A DNA stretch of 64,000 nt from Olsenella profusa F0195. GTDB lineage: Bacteria > Actinomycetota > Coriobacteriia > Coriobacteriales > Atopobiaceae. The translations under genes were made by a program, and so were the position numbers. Positions 16,010-24,416 of this stretch are shown piece by piece. The notes under the pieces were generated by a model. The model was given only the letters and a program-made list of their open reading frames with translations, had not been told where the DNA came from and searched no databases. The DNA is taken from positions 62,001-126,000 of the forward strand of contig NZ_AWEZ01000069.1 in assembly GCF_000468755.1 (NCBI RefSeq), in the 5' to 3' direction. How positions within the stretch are numbered: position 1 is the first letter of the stretch; each line of letters starts with the position of its first letter.

Positions 16010-18835
16010 CTAGATGCGACCGGTCTCCCGTAGGGTCGTGCGGTCGTACCACGAGGAGAGCAGGTAGGGCATGGTTGCCTGTGCGTCAGCGTCGGCAAGC
16101 TTGCGCATGCCCCTCACCGTGAGGTCGAGTGTCGCGAGGCCGGCACCGATGACGGTGACCACGGGCAGCTCGCCCCAGGGGTCGTCGGGCGTGGAGCACA
16201 CGTCGAGCCTGGTGACGTACGCAGGTTCCCAGCTCTTGTAGTCGTACTGCACGAGCGCGCCGAGCAGGGCGCCCGCGGTGAAGTCCGCCCCACCCTCGGC
16301 CCGTACGACGCGGTCGAAGTGATAGTAGAAGCCGCAGCCCTGGGTGGTCTTGCCCGCCGCGGGGGCCTGGAACACCCGGGACGTGAGCGGGCTGTTGTAC
16401 TCGCCCAGGTCCATCTCGGCGTTGACGACCTGCCTGCCGCGCCTGCTCAGGCATGCGGTGACCCTGTCGCCGTCGCGGCGCATGACGAACTCGCCGCCCA
16501 GCTTCTTGGGCATCGAGCCGTTGTCGCGGCCCAGCTGCGTGGCCATCTCCGCGCCGTCGCCTCCCAGCAGCAGGGACAGCGAGTACTGGCCCAGCTGCTC
16601 GCCCGCGTAGCAGTATACGCCCAGGATCGCCTCGTAGTAGTCGTCGGTGAAGCTCGGGTTGTTGACGTGGTTGAGGGAGAGGGCCACCACGGGCATCGGG
16701 AAGGGGCTGAGCCCCGGCGGCAGGACGCGGGCGATGGCCTCGGGCGTCGTGGTGTAGGCGATGTAGACGCCCCGCTGGTTGCCCATGACGGAGGGGGAGC
16801 CGAAGCGCTCCACCTCGCTGTCCGCCAGATGGAAGCTCGCCTGGGGCCTCCTGTCCACAAAGAGCGAGCGTGCGGCGAGGTAGCCGCCGTGCGTGGCCGG
16901 CGAGATGTTGCCGTCCTGCATGGCGGAGCCCACCACCTGCACGTCCATGCCCCTCTCGCGCAGCTCGTCCGCGAGGCTGCGGTTGGGCCTGTTGCCCAAC
17001 GAGAGCACCACGAGGTCGGCGGCGAGCTCGCTCGCCTCGCCGGTGTCGCTGCCCTCCAGGCTCACGCCGCGAGGGCTGACGGCGACGAGCTTCTGGCTCA
17101 GCTCGAAGGTGACGCCCTGCTTCCTGAGCCGGCCCATCACGTCCGCCACGTTGGTGGCGTTGGCGCCCGGTGCCACGGTGTCCACCATGTCCACCACGGT
17201 CGTGCTCGCGGCGCCCTGGTCCGCCACGTACTCGGCGGTCTCGAGGCCGGTGAGGCCCGCCCCCACCACGACCACCCTCCTGCCCGCGACCCTCACCTGG
17301 TCGTTCAGGACCTCCGGCACGGTGGCGACGCCGTCGCCCCCGATCCCGGGTAGGTCGGGGACGATGGGGCGGCCGCCCGTCGCGCAGATGACGGCATCGG
17401 GACCCAGCGCCATCACGGAGTCTGCCGTGGCGCGTTCGCCCAGGTGGATGTCCACGCCCAGTTCGGGCAGCACGGCGCCATAGTAGTCGGCGACGAAGCC
17501 CATCTTCTCCTTGTGGGGAGGGCGTCCCGCCAGGTTGACGTCGCCTCCGATCCTGTCGTCTGCCTCCAGCAGGGTCACGCGCATGCCGCGCCGGGCGCCC
17601 ACCTCGGCGGCCGCCAACCCCCCGGGGCCTGCGCCGACGACGACCAGGTGATGGTGGCCGGTGCCCGGCACCAGGGGGCCATAGCGCCGCTCGTTGGCGC
17701 ACTCCGCGTTGACGGCGCACTCGAGCGGCATGCACCGCTCGGCGTTCTCCTCGAGCGACTCGAAGCAGCGCAGGCAGCTGATGCACTTGCGGATCTCGGA
17801 CACACGCCCCTCCTGGACCTTGCGGCCCCAGTCGGAGTCGGCGAGCCAGGCACGGCCGAGCCCCGCGAAGTCGATGATGCCCTCCTCCAGGAACCTCTCG
17901 GGCACCTCGGGCCCACGATAGGCCGAGACGGCGATGATGGGCAGCGAGCAGCCCGCGCGCACGGCGACGATGAGGTCGTGGCGCCAGCCCTCGGCGTAGC
18001 TCACCGGCTCGACGGAGGTTGCGCCCGTCTCGTAGATGCCGCAGGAGACGTCGATGAAGTCGATGCCCGCGCGCTCGAGCTCCTGCACGATGCGCACGCC
18101 CATCCTGATGTCGATGTACCCGCCCTCGGGGACGCCCATGGCCCCCAGGAACTCCTCCACCGAGAGGCGGCAGCCCACGGGGAGGTCCGTGCCACAGCGC
18201 TCGCGGATGCCCGCGATGATCTCCAACACCAGGCGCATGCGGCTCTCGAAGGAGCCGCCGTACTCGTCCTCGCGCTTGTTGGTGTAGGGCGAGAGGAACT
18301 GCTCGAGCAGGTAGCCATGGGCGCAGTGCAGCTCGATGCCATCGACGCCGGCCCTCTGGGCGCGCACGGCCCCCTCGATGAACTCGTCGCGGATGTGCTG
18401 CACCTCGTCATGTTCGAGGGCGCGCGTCCTCTGCTGGGTGTGCTTGCAGGGGATGGCCGAGGGGGCCACCACGGGCTGGCCGCCGATGAGGCTGGAGTAG
18501 GTCTCGCGGCCGGGGTGATGCAGCTGGAGGAACAGCTTGGCCCCATGGCGATGGACGGCGCCCACGAGCCGTGCGATGGCCGGGACGTTGCGGTCGCGCG
18601 TCACGGAGATCTGGCGCATGAGCCCCACGCCGGTGACGTCGTCCACGCGGCAGATCTCGGGCATGATGAGCCCGGCGCCGCCGACCGCGCGGGCCTCGTA
18701 GTAGGCGATCATCTCGTCGCTCGGCGTGCCGTCCAGGTTGGCCAGGCCGACGCCCATGGGCGTCATCACCAGACGGTTCTTGAGACGCACCCCCGCGATT
18801 CTCTCGGGCTCGAAGAGCCCCTCGTAGCTTGCCAT
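16010..18835 (-). CDS. Old-Yellow-Enzyme-type reductase fused to an acetoacetate-decarboxylase-like domain
   Basis: 941 residues from ATG 18835. Residues 1-370 form an FMN TIM barrel (RLKNRLVMTPMGVGLA, MIAYYEARAVGGAGLI). Cysteines for a 4Fe-4S cluster follow (CISCLRCFESLEENAERC), then a FAD domain (VVVGAGPGGLAAAEVGARRG) and an NAD-binding unit (VVVVGAGLTGLETAEYVAD) to about 670. This is the complete 2,4-dienoyl-CoA reductase/BaiCD-BaiH plan. From about 683 to the end lies a second domain resembling acetoacetate decarboxylase, including MPKKLGGEF, which aligns with the catalytic Lys-Lys site, and the strand HFDRVVRAEGG. The likely activity is reduction of an enoate or enone, with the ADC-like domain possibly acting on the product; no substrate is known. 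The open frame continues upstream to 19327, but that part is not family-like. Confidence 0.85.
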   Translation of the reverse strand: MASYEGLFEPERIAGVRLKNRLVMTPMGVGLANLDGTPSDEMIAYYEARAVGGAGLIMPEICRVDDVTGVGLMRQISVTRDRNVPAIARLVGAVHRHGAKLFLQLHHPGRETYSSLIGGQPVVAPSAIPCKHTQQRTRALEHDEVQHIRDEFIEGAVRAQRAGVDGIELHCAHGYLLEQFLSPYTNKREDEYGGSFESRMRLVLEIIAGIRERCGTDLPVGCRLSVEEFLGAMGVPEGGYIDIRMGVRIVQELERAGIDFIDVSCGIYETGATSVEPVSYAEGWRHDLIVAVRAGCSLPIIAVSAYRGPEVPERFLEEGIIDFAGLGRAWLADSDWGRKVQEGRVSEIRKCISCLRCFESLEENAERCMPLECAVNAECANERRYGPLVPGTGHHHLVVVGAGPGGLAAAEVGARRGMRVTLLEADDRIGGDVNLAGRPPHKEKMGFVADYYGAVLPELGVDIHLGERATADSVMALGPDAVICATGGRPIVPDLPGIGGDGVATVPEVLNDQVRVAGRRVVVVGAGLTGLETAEYVADQGAASTTVVDMVDTVAPGANATNVADVMGRLRKQGVTFELSQKLVAVSPRGVSLEGSDTGEASELAADLVVLSLGNRPNRSLADELRERGMDVQVVGSAMQDGNISPATHGGYLAARSLFVDRRPQASFHLADSEVERFGSPSVMGNQRGVYIAYTTTPEAIARVLPPGLSPFPMPVVALSLNHVNNPSFTDDYYEAILGVYCYAGEQLGQYSLSLLLGGDGAEMATQLGRDNGSMPKKLGGEFVMRRDGDRVTACLSRRGRQVVNAEMDLGEYNSPLTSRVFQAPAAGKTTQGCGFYYHFDRVVRAEGGADFTAGALLGALVQYDYKSWEPAYVTRLDVCSTPDDPWGELPVVTVIGAGLATLDLTVRGMRKLADADAQATMPYLLSSWYDRTTLRETGRI

Positions 18836-19223
18836 AGCGCCCTCCCTCATGTGACACGCCGCGGCTTCGCCCCTGTGGCATCCATCGGTTGTATCGGGCC
18901 CGCGGCCGTGCGACGGGAGCGCCATCCCCCGATGGGCGCCCGTCGGCCCCATTGTGCGGCCGCGCTTCCGGTTGTGGGATGGGATGTCGGTGGGATGACG
19001 CCTGGGGCCCAGGGATGGTCTGGGACGCGATGGCCCCCCGAACGCGCGGAGGTGTCGGTGGCCGGAGGGCGGTGGCGACAGGACCGATGGGGCGGAACAG
19101 TCGTACACTGGCAGGGATTGCCTAGAGGGGCAGGGGCGCCCTCCCGCCCGATGCGCGGGGTCGTCCCTGACCGTGGCCACCACAGCATACGTGCTCCCAG
19201 AGGGGCGCGAGAGGGGAGACACC
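18836..19223. other. Divergent promoter region between the OYE-ADC fusion and phosphoglucomutase
   Basis: 388 bases without a credible gene; the long frames crossing it are shadows of the flanking high-GC genes. A TACACT hexamer near 19102-19107 is a plausible -10 for the plus-strand phosphoglucomutase. No clear operator or RNA structure was seen. Confidence 0.45.
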
Positions 19224-20915
19224 ATGGACGCGCACGCGGCGTTTGAGGCATGGCTCGGGAGGCTCGACGCACAGGACCCGCTCCATGCGGAGCTCGAGGC
19301 CATAGCCGGCGACGAGGCCGGCATCACCGACCGTTTCTACCAGGAGATCGTCTTTGGCACGGCGGGCCTGCGCGGCATCTACGGCGCCGGCACCAACCGC
19401 ATGAACCGCCTCACGGTGGGCCGCACCACCCAGGGCATCGCACGCTACATCCTGGGATCGGGGGAGGACGCCGGCCGCGGCGTGGTGATCGCCTACGACT
19501 GCCGCCATCACTCCCGCGAGTTCGCCGAACTTGCCGCCTGCATCCTGGCGGCCAACGGCATCCGCGTGCACCTCTTCGACGCCATGCGCGCCACGCCCGA
19601 GCTCTCCTTTGCCATCCGCAGGCTGGGTGCGCTCTCGGGCATCAACATGACGGCCAGCCACAACCCCAAGGAGTACAACGGCTACAAGGTCTACTGGGAG
19701 GACGGCGCCCAGATCTCCGGCGAGGTGTCGGACGGCATGCTGGGGGAGATCCAGGCGCTCGACCTCCTGGACGAGCCCAAGGCCCTTCCCCTGGACGATG
19801 CGCGCGAGCAGGGCCTCGTGAGCATGCTCGGCGCGGCCATGGACGATGCCTACCTCGCCTACGTGCTCTCGATGGCACAGCGTCCCGACGACCAGCTCGA
19901 CCGCACGGTTCCCATCGTCTACACGCCGCTCAACGGCGCGGGCAGCATCCCCATGGCCCGCGTCGCCCGCGAGCGCGGCTTCACGAACTTTGCCATGGTG
20001 GCCGAGCAGAGCGAGCCCGACCCCGACTTCACGACGGTCCCCTACCCCAACCCCGAGAACCCGCAGGCCTTCGAGCTCGCGGAACGGCTGGGCCGAGAGC
20101 GGCAGGCGGACATCCTGATCGCCACCGACCCCGACTCCGATCGCCTGGCCATGGAGGTGCGTGAGGCGGACGGGAGCTACCGCTGGCTCAACGGCAACCA
20201 GACCGGGGCCCTCCTCATCGCCTACCTGGCCGAGAGCCAGCGCGAACGGGGCACCCTGCCCACGAACGCCGCTATGGTGCAGTCCATCGTGACCGGCGAC
20301 TTCGGCCGGACCATCTGCGACGCGTACGGCATCCGCGTCTACGAGGCCCTGACCGGCTTCAAGAACATCTGCGGCCGCATCCCCGACCTCGAGCGCGACG
20401 GCTGCCGCTACTTCTTTGGCTACGAGGAGAGCATCGGCTGCGCGCCCAGCGACGTGGTGCGCGACAAGGACGGCATCTGTGCCGGCATGCTCATCATGGA
20501 GATGGCGGCCTACTACCGGCGCCAGGGCATGGGCATGGCCCAGGCGCTCGAGGCGCTCTACGAGCGCTATGGCCACTTCGCCGAGGACCAGGTCTCGCTG
20601 GTGCTGAAGGGGCAGGAGGGGGCGGCGCGCATCGGGCGCATCATGGACGCGTTCCGGCAGGATCCGCCCCAAAGCTTCGGGAGCCTGAGGGTGCGTGAGG
20701 TCATCGACTACATCGACGGCTGGCAGGATGTTCCCGCCTCGAACGTGCTGCGCTTCTCGATGGAGGATGGCTCGTGGTTCGCCATGCGGCCCTCGGGCAC
20801 CGAACCCAAGATCAAGTTCTACTACTACTCGGTTGCGGACGACGCGCGACGCTCGCAGGCCGCCGTCGCCGAGATGCGCGAGGCCGTGTCGCAGCTGGTG
20901 GAGGGCATAGCGTAG
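19224..20915 (+). CDS. Phosphoglucomutase/phosphomannomutase (alpha-D-phosphohexomutase)
   Basis: 563 residues from ATG 19224, chosen because gaggggagac precedes it; the 17 codons upstream in frame are not family-like. The product interconverts glucose-1-P and glucose-6-P (or mannose phosphates) in the cytosol. All four active-site blocks are visible: the phosphoserine loop TASHNPKEYNGYK (Ser145), the metal loop ATDPDSDRLAMEV, the sugar-specificity loop GYEESIGC and the phosphate loop RPSGTEPKIKF. Length matches the long PgcA-type family rather than GlmM, which is encoded separately at 37448. It is monocistronic and followed by a hairpin. Confidence 0.93.
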   Translation: MDAHAAFEAWLGRLDAQDPLHAELEAIAGDEAGITDRFYQEIVFGTAGLRGIYGAGTNRMNRLTVGRTTQGIARYILGSGEDAGRGVVIAYDCRHHSREFAELAACILAANGIRVHLFDAMRATPELSFAIRRLGALSGINMTASHNPKEYNGYKVYWEDGAQISGEVSDGMLGEIQALDLLDEPKALPLDDAREQGLVSMLGAAMDDAYLAYVLSMAQRPDDQLDRTVPIVYTPLNGAGSIPMARVARERGFTNFAMVAEQSEPDPDFTTVPYPNPENPQAFELAERLGRERQADILIATDPDSDRLAMEVREADGSYRWLNGNQTGALLIAYLAESQRERGTLPTNAAMVQSIVTGDFGRTICDAYGIRVYEALTGFKNICGRIPDLERDGCRYFFGYEESIGCAPSDVVRDKDGICAGMLIMEMAAYYRRQGMGMAQALEALYERYGHFAEDQVSLVLKGQEGAARIGRIMDAFRQDPPQSFGSLRVREVIDYIDGWQDVPASNVLRFSMEDGSWFAMRPSGTEPKIKFYYYSVADDARRSQAAVAEMREAVSQLVEGIA

Positions 20916-20950
20916 GCACTTGGTGTGCCATCTTCACGTGTGTATAAAGC

Positions 20951-20981
20951 GGACGACCGTCTATATAGAAGACGGCCGTCC
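20951..20981. terminator. Bidirectional hairpin between phosphoglucomutase and the small membrane peptide gene
   Basis: ggacgaccgtc (20951-20961) pairs with gacggccgtcc (20971-20981), with one mismatch and a 9-base AT-rich loop. It lies between convergent transcription units and could end both. Confidence 0.6.
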
Positions 20982-21001
20982 GTCTCATGTGACAGCCTAG
21001 A

Positions 21002-21103
21002 TCAGTTCCATGACAGCATCATATTGTTTACTAAGAAGAAGATGATGAGCGCCAGAAGGAGGATGCCAATACCGATGAGCACCTTAATGAACGCATTAGC
21101 CAT
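21002..21103 (-). CDS. 33-residue single-span membrane peptide coupled to the DUF4230 gene
   Basis: The frame runs ATG 21103-21101 to TGA 21004-21002 and is too short for usual gene calling. The peptide begins MANAFIKV, has a strongly hydrophobic core of about 16 residues (LIGIGILLLALIIFFL) and ends NNMMLSWN. Its ATG overlaps the TGA of the DUF4230 gene in a TGATG arrangement typical of translational coupling. This makes a real small protein more likely than chance, although no homolog can be named. It may be a partner subunit of the DUF4230 protein. Confidence 0.55.
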   Translation of the reverse strand: MANAFIKVLIGIGILLLALIIFFLVNNMMLSWN

Positions 21104-21798
21104 CACTGGTCCCTCCATTCGAAAGTAATTGCCTGGTCTGCACCGAGGGCACTTTGGAACATACCTCGTATATTTGCCTCAACGTTTGCCTTGGCCTCGT
21201 CGTACAACCCGTTATCGACTGTCTCGGATTCGCTTTTCTCCATGCACTGCTGTTGGAATGCATCGACATCCTTCACATGGATGGGGTTGAGAATGTTATT
21301 GTGCTCTTCCAGTACGCCGGAGGCATCCATGTCTGGTGTATTGGAAATGATGTAGGGCTGTGAGAGTGAGACCACGATGGTGCCGTCATCCTGTTGTGTG
21401 ATAGACGCATCGGATAGGTTCACACCAGCCTTGATTGTTCCCACATAGCGATACCAGAAGCTGTTCTCGGTGAAGGGAATATCAATCGTGCCCAGAAGCG
21501 TGTCAATGTGATTCTTGTCCGTCTCTTTTTCTGTGATGTTATAACGCTGTGATGCACCAACCATCTCATTCTCAGCCTTGATACGCTCGAGGACGGTGGA
21601 TGCCTGAAGTATTTCCGGTTGGTTCTCAGGAGTGTCCGGTGGGTTGTAGTTGATAAAAGCGATATGTCCAATAACGCCCAGTACCAAGCCGATGACTAGG
21701 CATAGAAGGCCTATGCCCAATCTGCTGTGCGGTCGTCTCGTGCCCTTACGTCTCTTCTTTGCGTACGTGTCCCTTTCGTCCTCTTCGTTATCCGCCAC
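21103..21798 (-). CDS. DUF4230-family membrane-anchored protein
   Basis: 231 residues from GTG 21798 with RBS gggagggg. There is a basic cytoplasmic N-terminus (KKRRKGTRRPHSR), one membrane helix (about 28-50, IGLLCLVIGLVLGVIGHIAFI) and an extracytoplasmic domain. That domain carries the DUF4230 pattern: TEKETDKNHIDTLLG, FWYRYVGTIKAGVNLSDASI, then IVVSLSQPYI. The function of the family is unknown. Base composition is noticeably AT-richer than the flanks, hinting at recent acquisition. It is followed by a 33-residue membrane peptide in TGATG overlap. Confidence 0.8.
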   Translation of the reverse strand: MADNEEDERDTYAKKRRKGTRRPHSRLGIGLLCLVIGLVLGVIGHIAFINYNPPDTPENQPEILQASTVLERIKAENEMVGASQRYNITEKETDKNHIDTLLGTIDIPFTENSFWYRYVGTIKAGVNLSDASITQQDDGTIVVSLSQPYIISNTPDMDASGVLEEHNNILNPIHVKDVDAFQQQCMEKSESETVDNGLYDEAKANVEANIRGMFQSALGADQAITFEWRDQ

Positions 21799-21954
21799 GG
21801 CCCCTCCCTTGTTTGCTGTTCAAAAGCTTAACTATTCTTACAAATTATCAGAAGAAACGAGCCGAGAGATCGACGGTTGTTGCATTTTTGCGGATGCTAT
21901 GACGGCGTCAAATCGACTGCCGGTAATCATATGGGGCATGTGAGTGGGGAGGTA

Positions 21955-22359
21955 CCACATGGATAGGGGCACCAAGTGCTTCGTGACGCGTGAGTGGTGG
22001 GTCGAGCACGGCGCGAGTCGCATCTATGGCGTGCTCCATCTCCCCGAGGGGGCGGCGCGAGGCTTCGTGACCTATGCGTTCGACTTCTGCGGAGGCTCTC
22101 CGGAGTCGCGTTCGACCGGTGTGACGACCGGTGCTCCATCAGGACCGAGGAAGCGGACCTCCCCGCCGCCCTTGGCGCCATGCCGGCCGAGTTCTTCTGC
22201 GCCCGTGGCGACGCCCGCGCGGGCCGTGCCGTCATGGCGCTGGGGGAGGCACAGCACAGGGACATGATCGCCAAGCGCGAGCCGGCGGAGGTGTACCATC
22301 ATCTCTGCGGGAACCGCTTTGGGTTCTCTCCCAATGGGCTGGCGACGATGCTGGGCTAG
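21955..22359 (+). pseudogene. Alpha/beta-hydrolase remnant with frameshift
   Basis: After an RBS (ggggagg) and ATG 21955 the frame reads like the N-terminus of a serine hydrolase: a glycine strand, then TYAFDFCGGSPESRSTG, the family's D-F-C/R-G-G-S-x-x-S segment. Near 22122-22130 the frame is lost; the matching continuation SIRTEEADL is in the +1-shifted frame. After about 15 more residues the sequence no longer looks like a hydrolase, and it ends at 22359 without a nucleophile elbow or catalytic His. I interpret this as a frameshifted and internally deleted gene. The C-terminal 55 residues are not recognised. Confidence 0.5.
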
Positions 22360-22383
22360 GATGAGGGGGGGGGTGAGGCTTTC

Positions 22384-22881
22384 ATGGGACAGACGAAGGA
22401 CATCTATTTGGCAGGCGGCTGCTTCTGGGGCATCGACGAGTACTTCTCGCGCATCCCTGGTGTGGTGGGCACGGAGAGCGGCTACGCCAACGGCAGCACG
22501 GCCAACCCCAGCTACGAGGAGGTCTGCCACGGCTCCGGCCACGCGGAGACGGTGCGGGTGACGTACGACCCTGCGCGCGTGGGCCTCGCAACCATCGTGC
22601 GGCAGCTCTTCGAGGTCATCGATCCCACGTCGCGCAACCGTCAGGGTAACGACCGCGGCGTGCAGTATCGCACCGGGGTGTACTACACCGACGAGGCAGA
22701 CCTGCCCGTGCTGCGCCAGGTCTTCGCAGACGAGCAGGCCGCCTACGACAAACCCATCGTCACCGAACTCATGCCCCTCGAGAACTTCTACATCGCCGAG
22801 GAGTATCACCAGGACTACCTCAAGAAGAACCCTGGCGGCTACTGCCACGTGGACTTCTCCTCGCTCAAGGGCCTGGGCTAG
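22384..22881 (+). CDS. msrA: Peptide-methionine (S)-S-oxide reductase
   Basis: 165 residues. The catalytic GCFWG motif is at residues 12-16 with nucleophile Cys13, followed by the expected SGYANGSTANPSYEEVCHGSGHAE and the ITE/EEYHQDYL elements of MsrA. It repairs S-methionine sulfoxide in proteins using thioredoxin. The resolving cysteine usually located near the C-terminus is probably the Cys in GGYCHVDF. The gene has a weak G-rich leader (gggggggtgagg) and is convergent with the M24 peptidase gene 12 bases away. Confidence 0.95.
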   Translation: MGQTKDIYLAGGCFWGIDEYFSRIPGVVGTESGYANGSTANPSYEEVCHGSGHAETVRVTYDPARVGLATIVRQLFEVIDPTSRNRQGNDRGVQYRTGVYYTDEADLPVLRQVFADEQAAYDKPIVTELMPLENFYIAEEYHQDYLKKNPGGYCHVDFSSLKGLG

Positions 22882-22893
22882 GGACTCGCTCGC

Positions 22894-23994
22894 CTACGCC
22901 TCGATGACCGTGGGCTCCTTGGGGTAGTGGTTCATGACCTCGCAGCCGTCCTCGGTGACGATGAGCAAGTCCTCGATGCGCACGCCGATCTCGCCGGGGA
23001 TGTAGATGCCCGGCTCGATGGAGAAGCACTGGCCAACCTGCATGGGCTCGTCATGTGTGGACGAGACGTCGCCGGGCTCGTGGGCCGTGAGGCCGATCTG
23101 ATGACCCAGGCGATGCGTGAAGTACGGACCGTACCCCGCATCCTCTATGATGCGCCGCGCCGTGAGGTCTATCTCGGCAAACGTGACGCCGGGCCGCACG
23201 ATGGCCTCGGCGGCCTCGTTGGCACGGCGCACGGTGTCATACACCTCCAGCTGTCGTGCGGTGGGCTGGGCCGTGAAGAACGTGCGTGTCATGTCCGAGC
23301 AGTACCAGTCCCTCCTGCAACCCACGTCAAAGAGCACCATGTCGTCCCTGTGCAGCACGGTGTCATCCGGCTCGTGATGCGGGTCGGCGGCATTGGCACC
23401 AAAGCTCACGATGGGCGTGAAGCTGTGATCCTCGGCGCCCAGGCGGCGATACTCGCCAAGCAGCCCCTCGGCGATGGCCCGCTCGGTCACGCCCTCGTGC
23501 ACCTGTGCCCTGAGCCAGTCCATGGCCTGGTCGTTCACGCTGCTGGCGGCACGCATGAGATCCTGCTCGTCAGGGGACTTGATGGAGCGGGCCCTATCCA
23601 CGGCCTCGGACGCAAGCACGAATCCGCTTGCTGCGCCGACATCCATGAGGGGCAGGAGCCAGCGCGCGACAAGGCCCTTGTCCACGCCCAGCGGTGCGGC
23701 ATGGTTGGTGCGGGCGGCAACCAGGGGTACGGGATCATCGGTGTCATCAAAGGTCACCACATCGTCCGCCCTGCCGCTGGCATCGGGGAACAGGCGATTG
23801 GCAAACAGCGTCGTGCGCACGCGGCCGTCTGCATCCATGCGGAGACAGAGTGCCAGAAAGCGCTCATAGGGCTCCGTGAAGTATCCTGTGAGGTACCAGA
23901 TGGAGAGTGGCTCGCATACCAGCATCTGCGTAAGTCCCTGCTTCCTCAGGTTCTGCAGCACACGCATGGTGCGCCTGTCCGTTTCTTGGGCCAT
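22894..23994 (-). CDS. M24-family Xaa-Pro aminopeptidase
   Basis: 366 residues from ATG 23994, with RBS aggagg 8 bases upstream; the longer frame to 24102 has no family support. The N-terminal creatinase-like domain (about 1-130) precedes the pita-bread catalytic domain. Metal ligands are visible: Asp in VLFDVGCRRDWY, Asp in SDMTRTF, His in THRLGHQIG, Glu in SIEPGIY and Glu in RIEDLLIVTEDG. The enzyme removes N-terminal residues before proline, in the cytosol. The gene is convergent with msrA, leaving only 12 bases between the stops. Confidence 0.92.
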   Translation of the reverse strand: MAQETDRRTMRVLQNLRKQGLTQMLVCEPLSIWYLTGYFTEPYERFLALCLRMDADGRVRTTLFANRLFPDASGRADDVVTFDDTDDPVPLVAARTNHAAPLGVDKGLVARWLLPLMDVGAASGFVLASEAVDRARSIKSPDEQDLMRAASSVNDQAMDWLRAQVHEGVTERAIAEGLLGEYRRLGAEDHSFTPIVSFGANAADPHHEPDDTVLHRDDMVLFDVGCRRDWYCSDMTRTFFTAQPTARQLEVYDTVRRANEAAEAIVRPGVTFAEIDLTARRIIEDAGYGPYFTHRLGHQIGLTAHEPGDVSSTHDEPMQVGQCFSIEPGIYIPGEIGVRIEDLLIVTEDGCEVMNHYPKEPTVIEA

Positions 23995-24122
23995 GTCATA
24001 CCTCCTGGTAACTTTGTGTGAACAAATGTACCCTAGCGCGTTTGTGCCATAAAATGAACATTTAGAGCAAAGGACATCGCTGTCGCGTCTGCGGCTTGGC
24101 ACTACGTACGTGGAGGTTCTTG

Positions 24123-24413
24123 ATGGAGGTCACGGTTCCGTCCGTTAACAGGGTCGATCAGATTCACGAGGAACTGAGCAAGCTCAAGGGCACGCGCCTC
24201 AGGGTGCGTGCGAACCTTGGTCGCTCCCGTATCGTCGAGCGTAGCGGCGTGCTGGTAGGCATCCACCCCTCCCTCTTTGTGGTCGAGGTCGAGGAACGTC
24301 GTGGACGCAAGGCACGTCAGTCCTACCAGTACGTGGACGTGCTCACCTCCACCGTGGAGATCTACGATCCCGACACCGGGGAGCGCCTGCTGGACTTCTC
24401 CGAGGTGGAGTAG
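24123..24413 (+). CDS. veg: Veg family protein
   Basis: 96 residues from ATG 24123. The core (KLKGTRLRVRANLGRSRIVERSGVLVGIHPSLFVVEVEE, then RKARQSYQYVDVLTSTVEI) matches the small Veg proteins of Gram-positive bacteria, linked in Bacillus subtilis to biofilm matrix gene control. As in many Gram-positives, it lies directly before ispE; the stop and the ispE start are 3 bases apart, so the two are co-transcribed. The nine codons preceding ATG 24123 in frame are not conserved-looking. Confidence 0.9.
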   Translation: MEVTVPSVNRVDQIHEELSKLKGTRLRVRANLGRSRIVERSGVLVGIHPSLFVVEVEERRGRKARQSYQYVDVLTSTVEIYDPDTGERLLDFSEVE

Positions 24414-24416
24414 GGC

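Noticed and set aside
17444-19246. 600-codon open frame on the plus strand opposite the OYE-ADC gene
   Set aside because: Its composition (His, Asp, Ala, Gly and Val repeats with no domains) is that of an antisense shadow of a high-GC gene; the opposite strand carries clear flavoenzyme motifs.
20925-21128. 67-codon plus-strand frame after phosphoglucomutase
   Set aside because: It crosses the terminator hairpin and has no RBS; the opposite strand encodes the coupled 33-residue membrane peptide.
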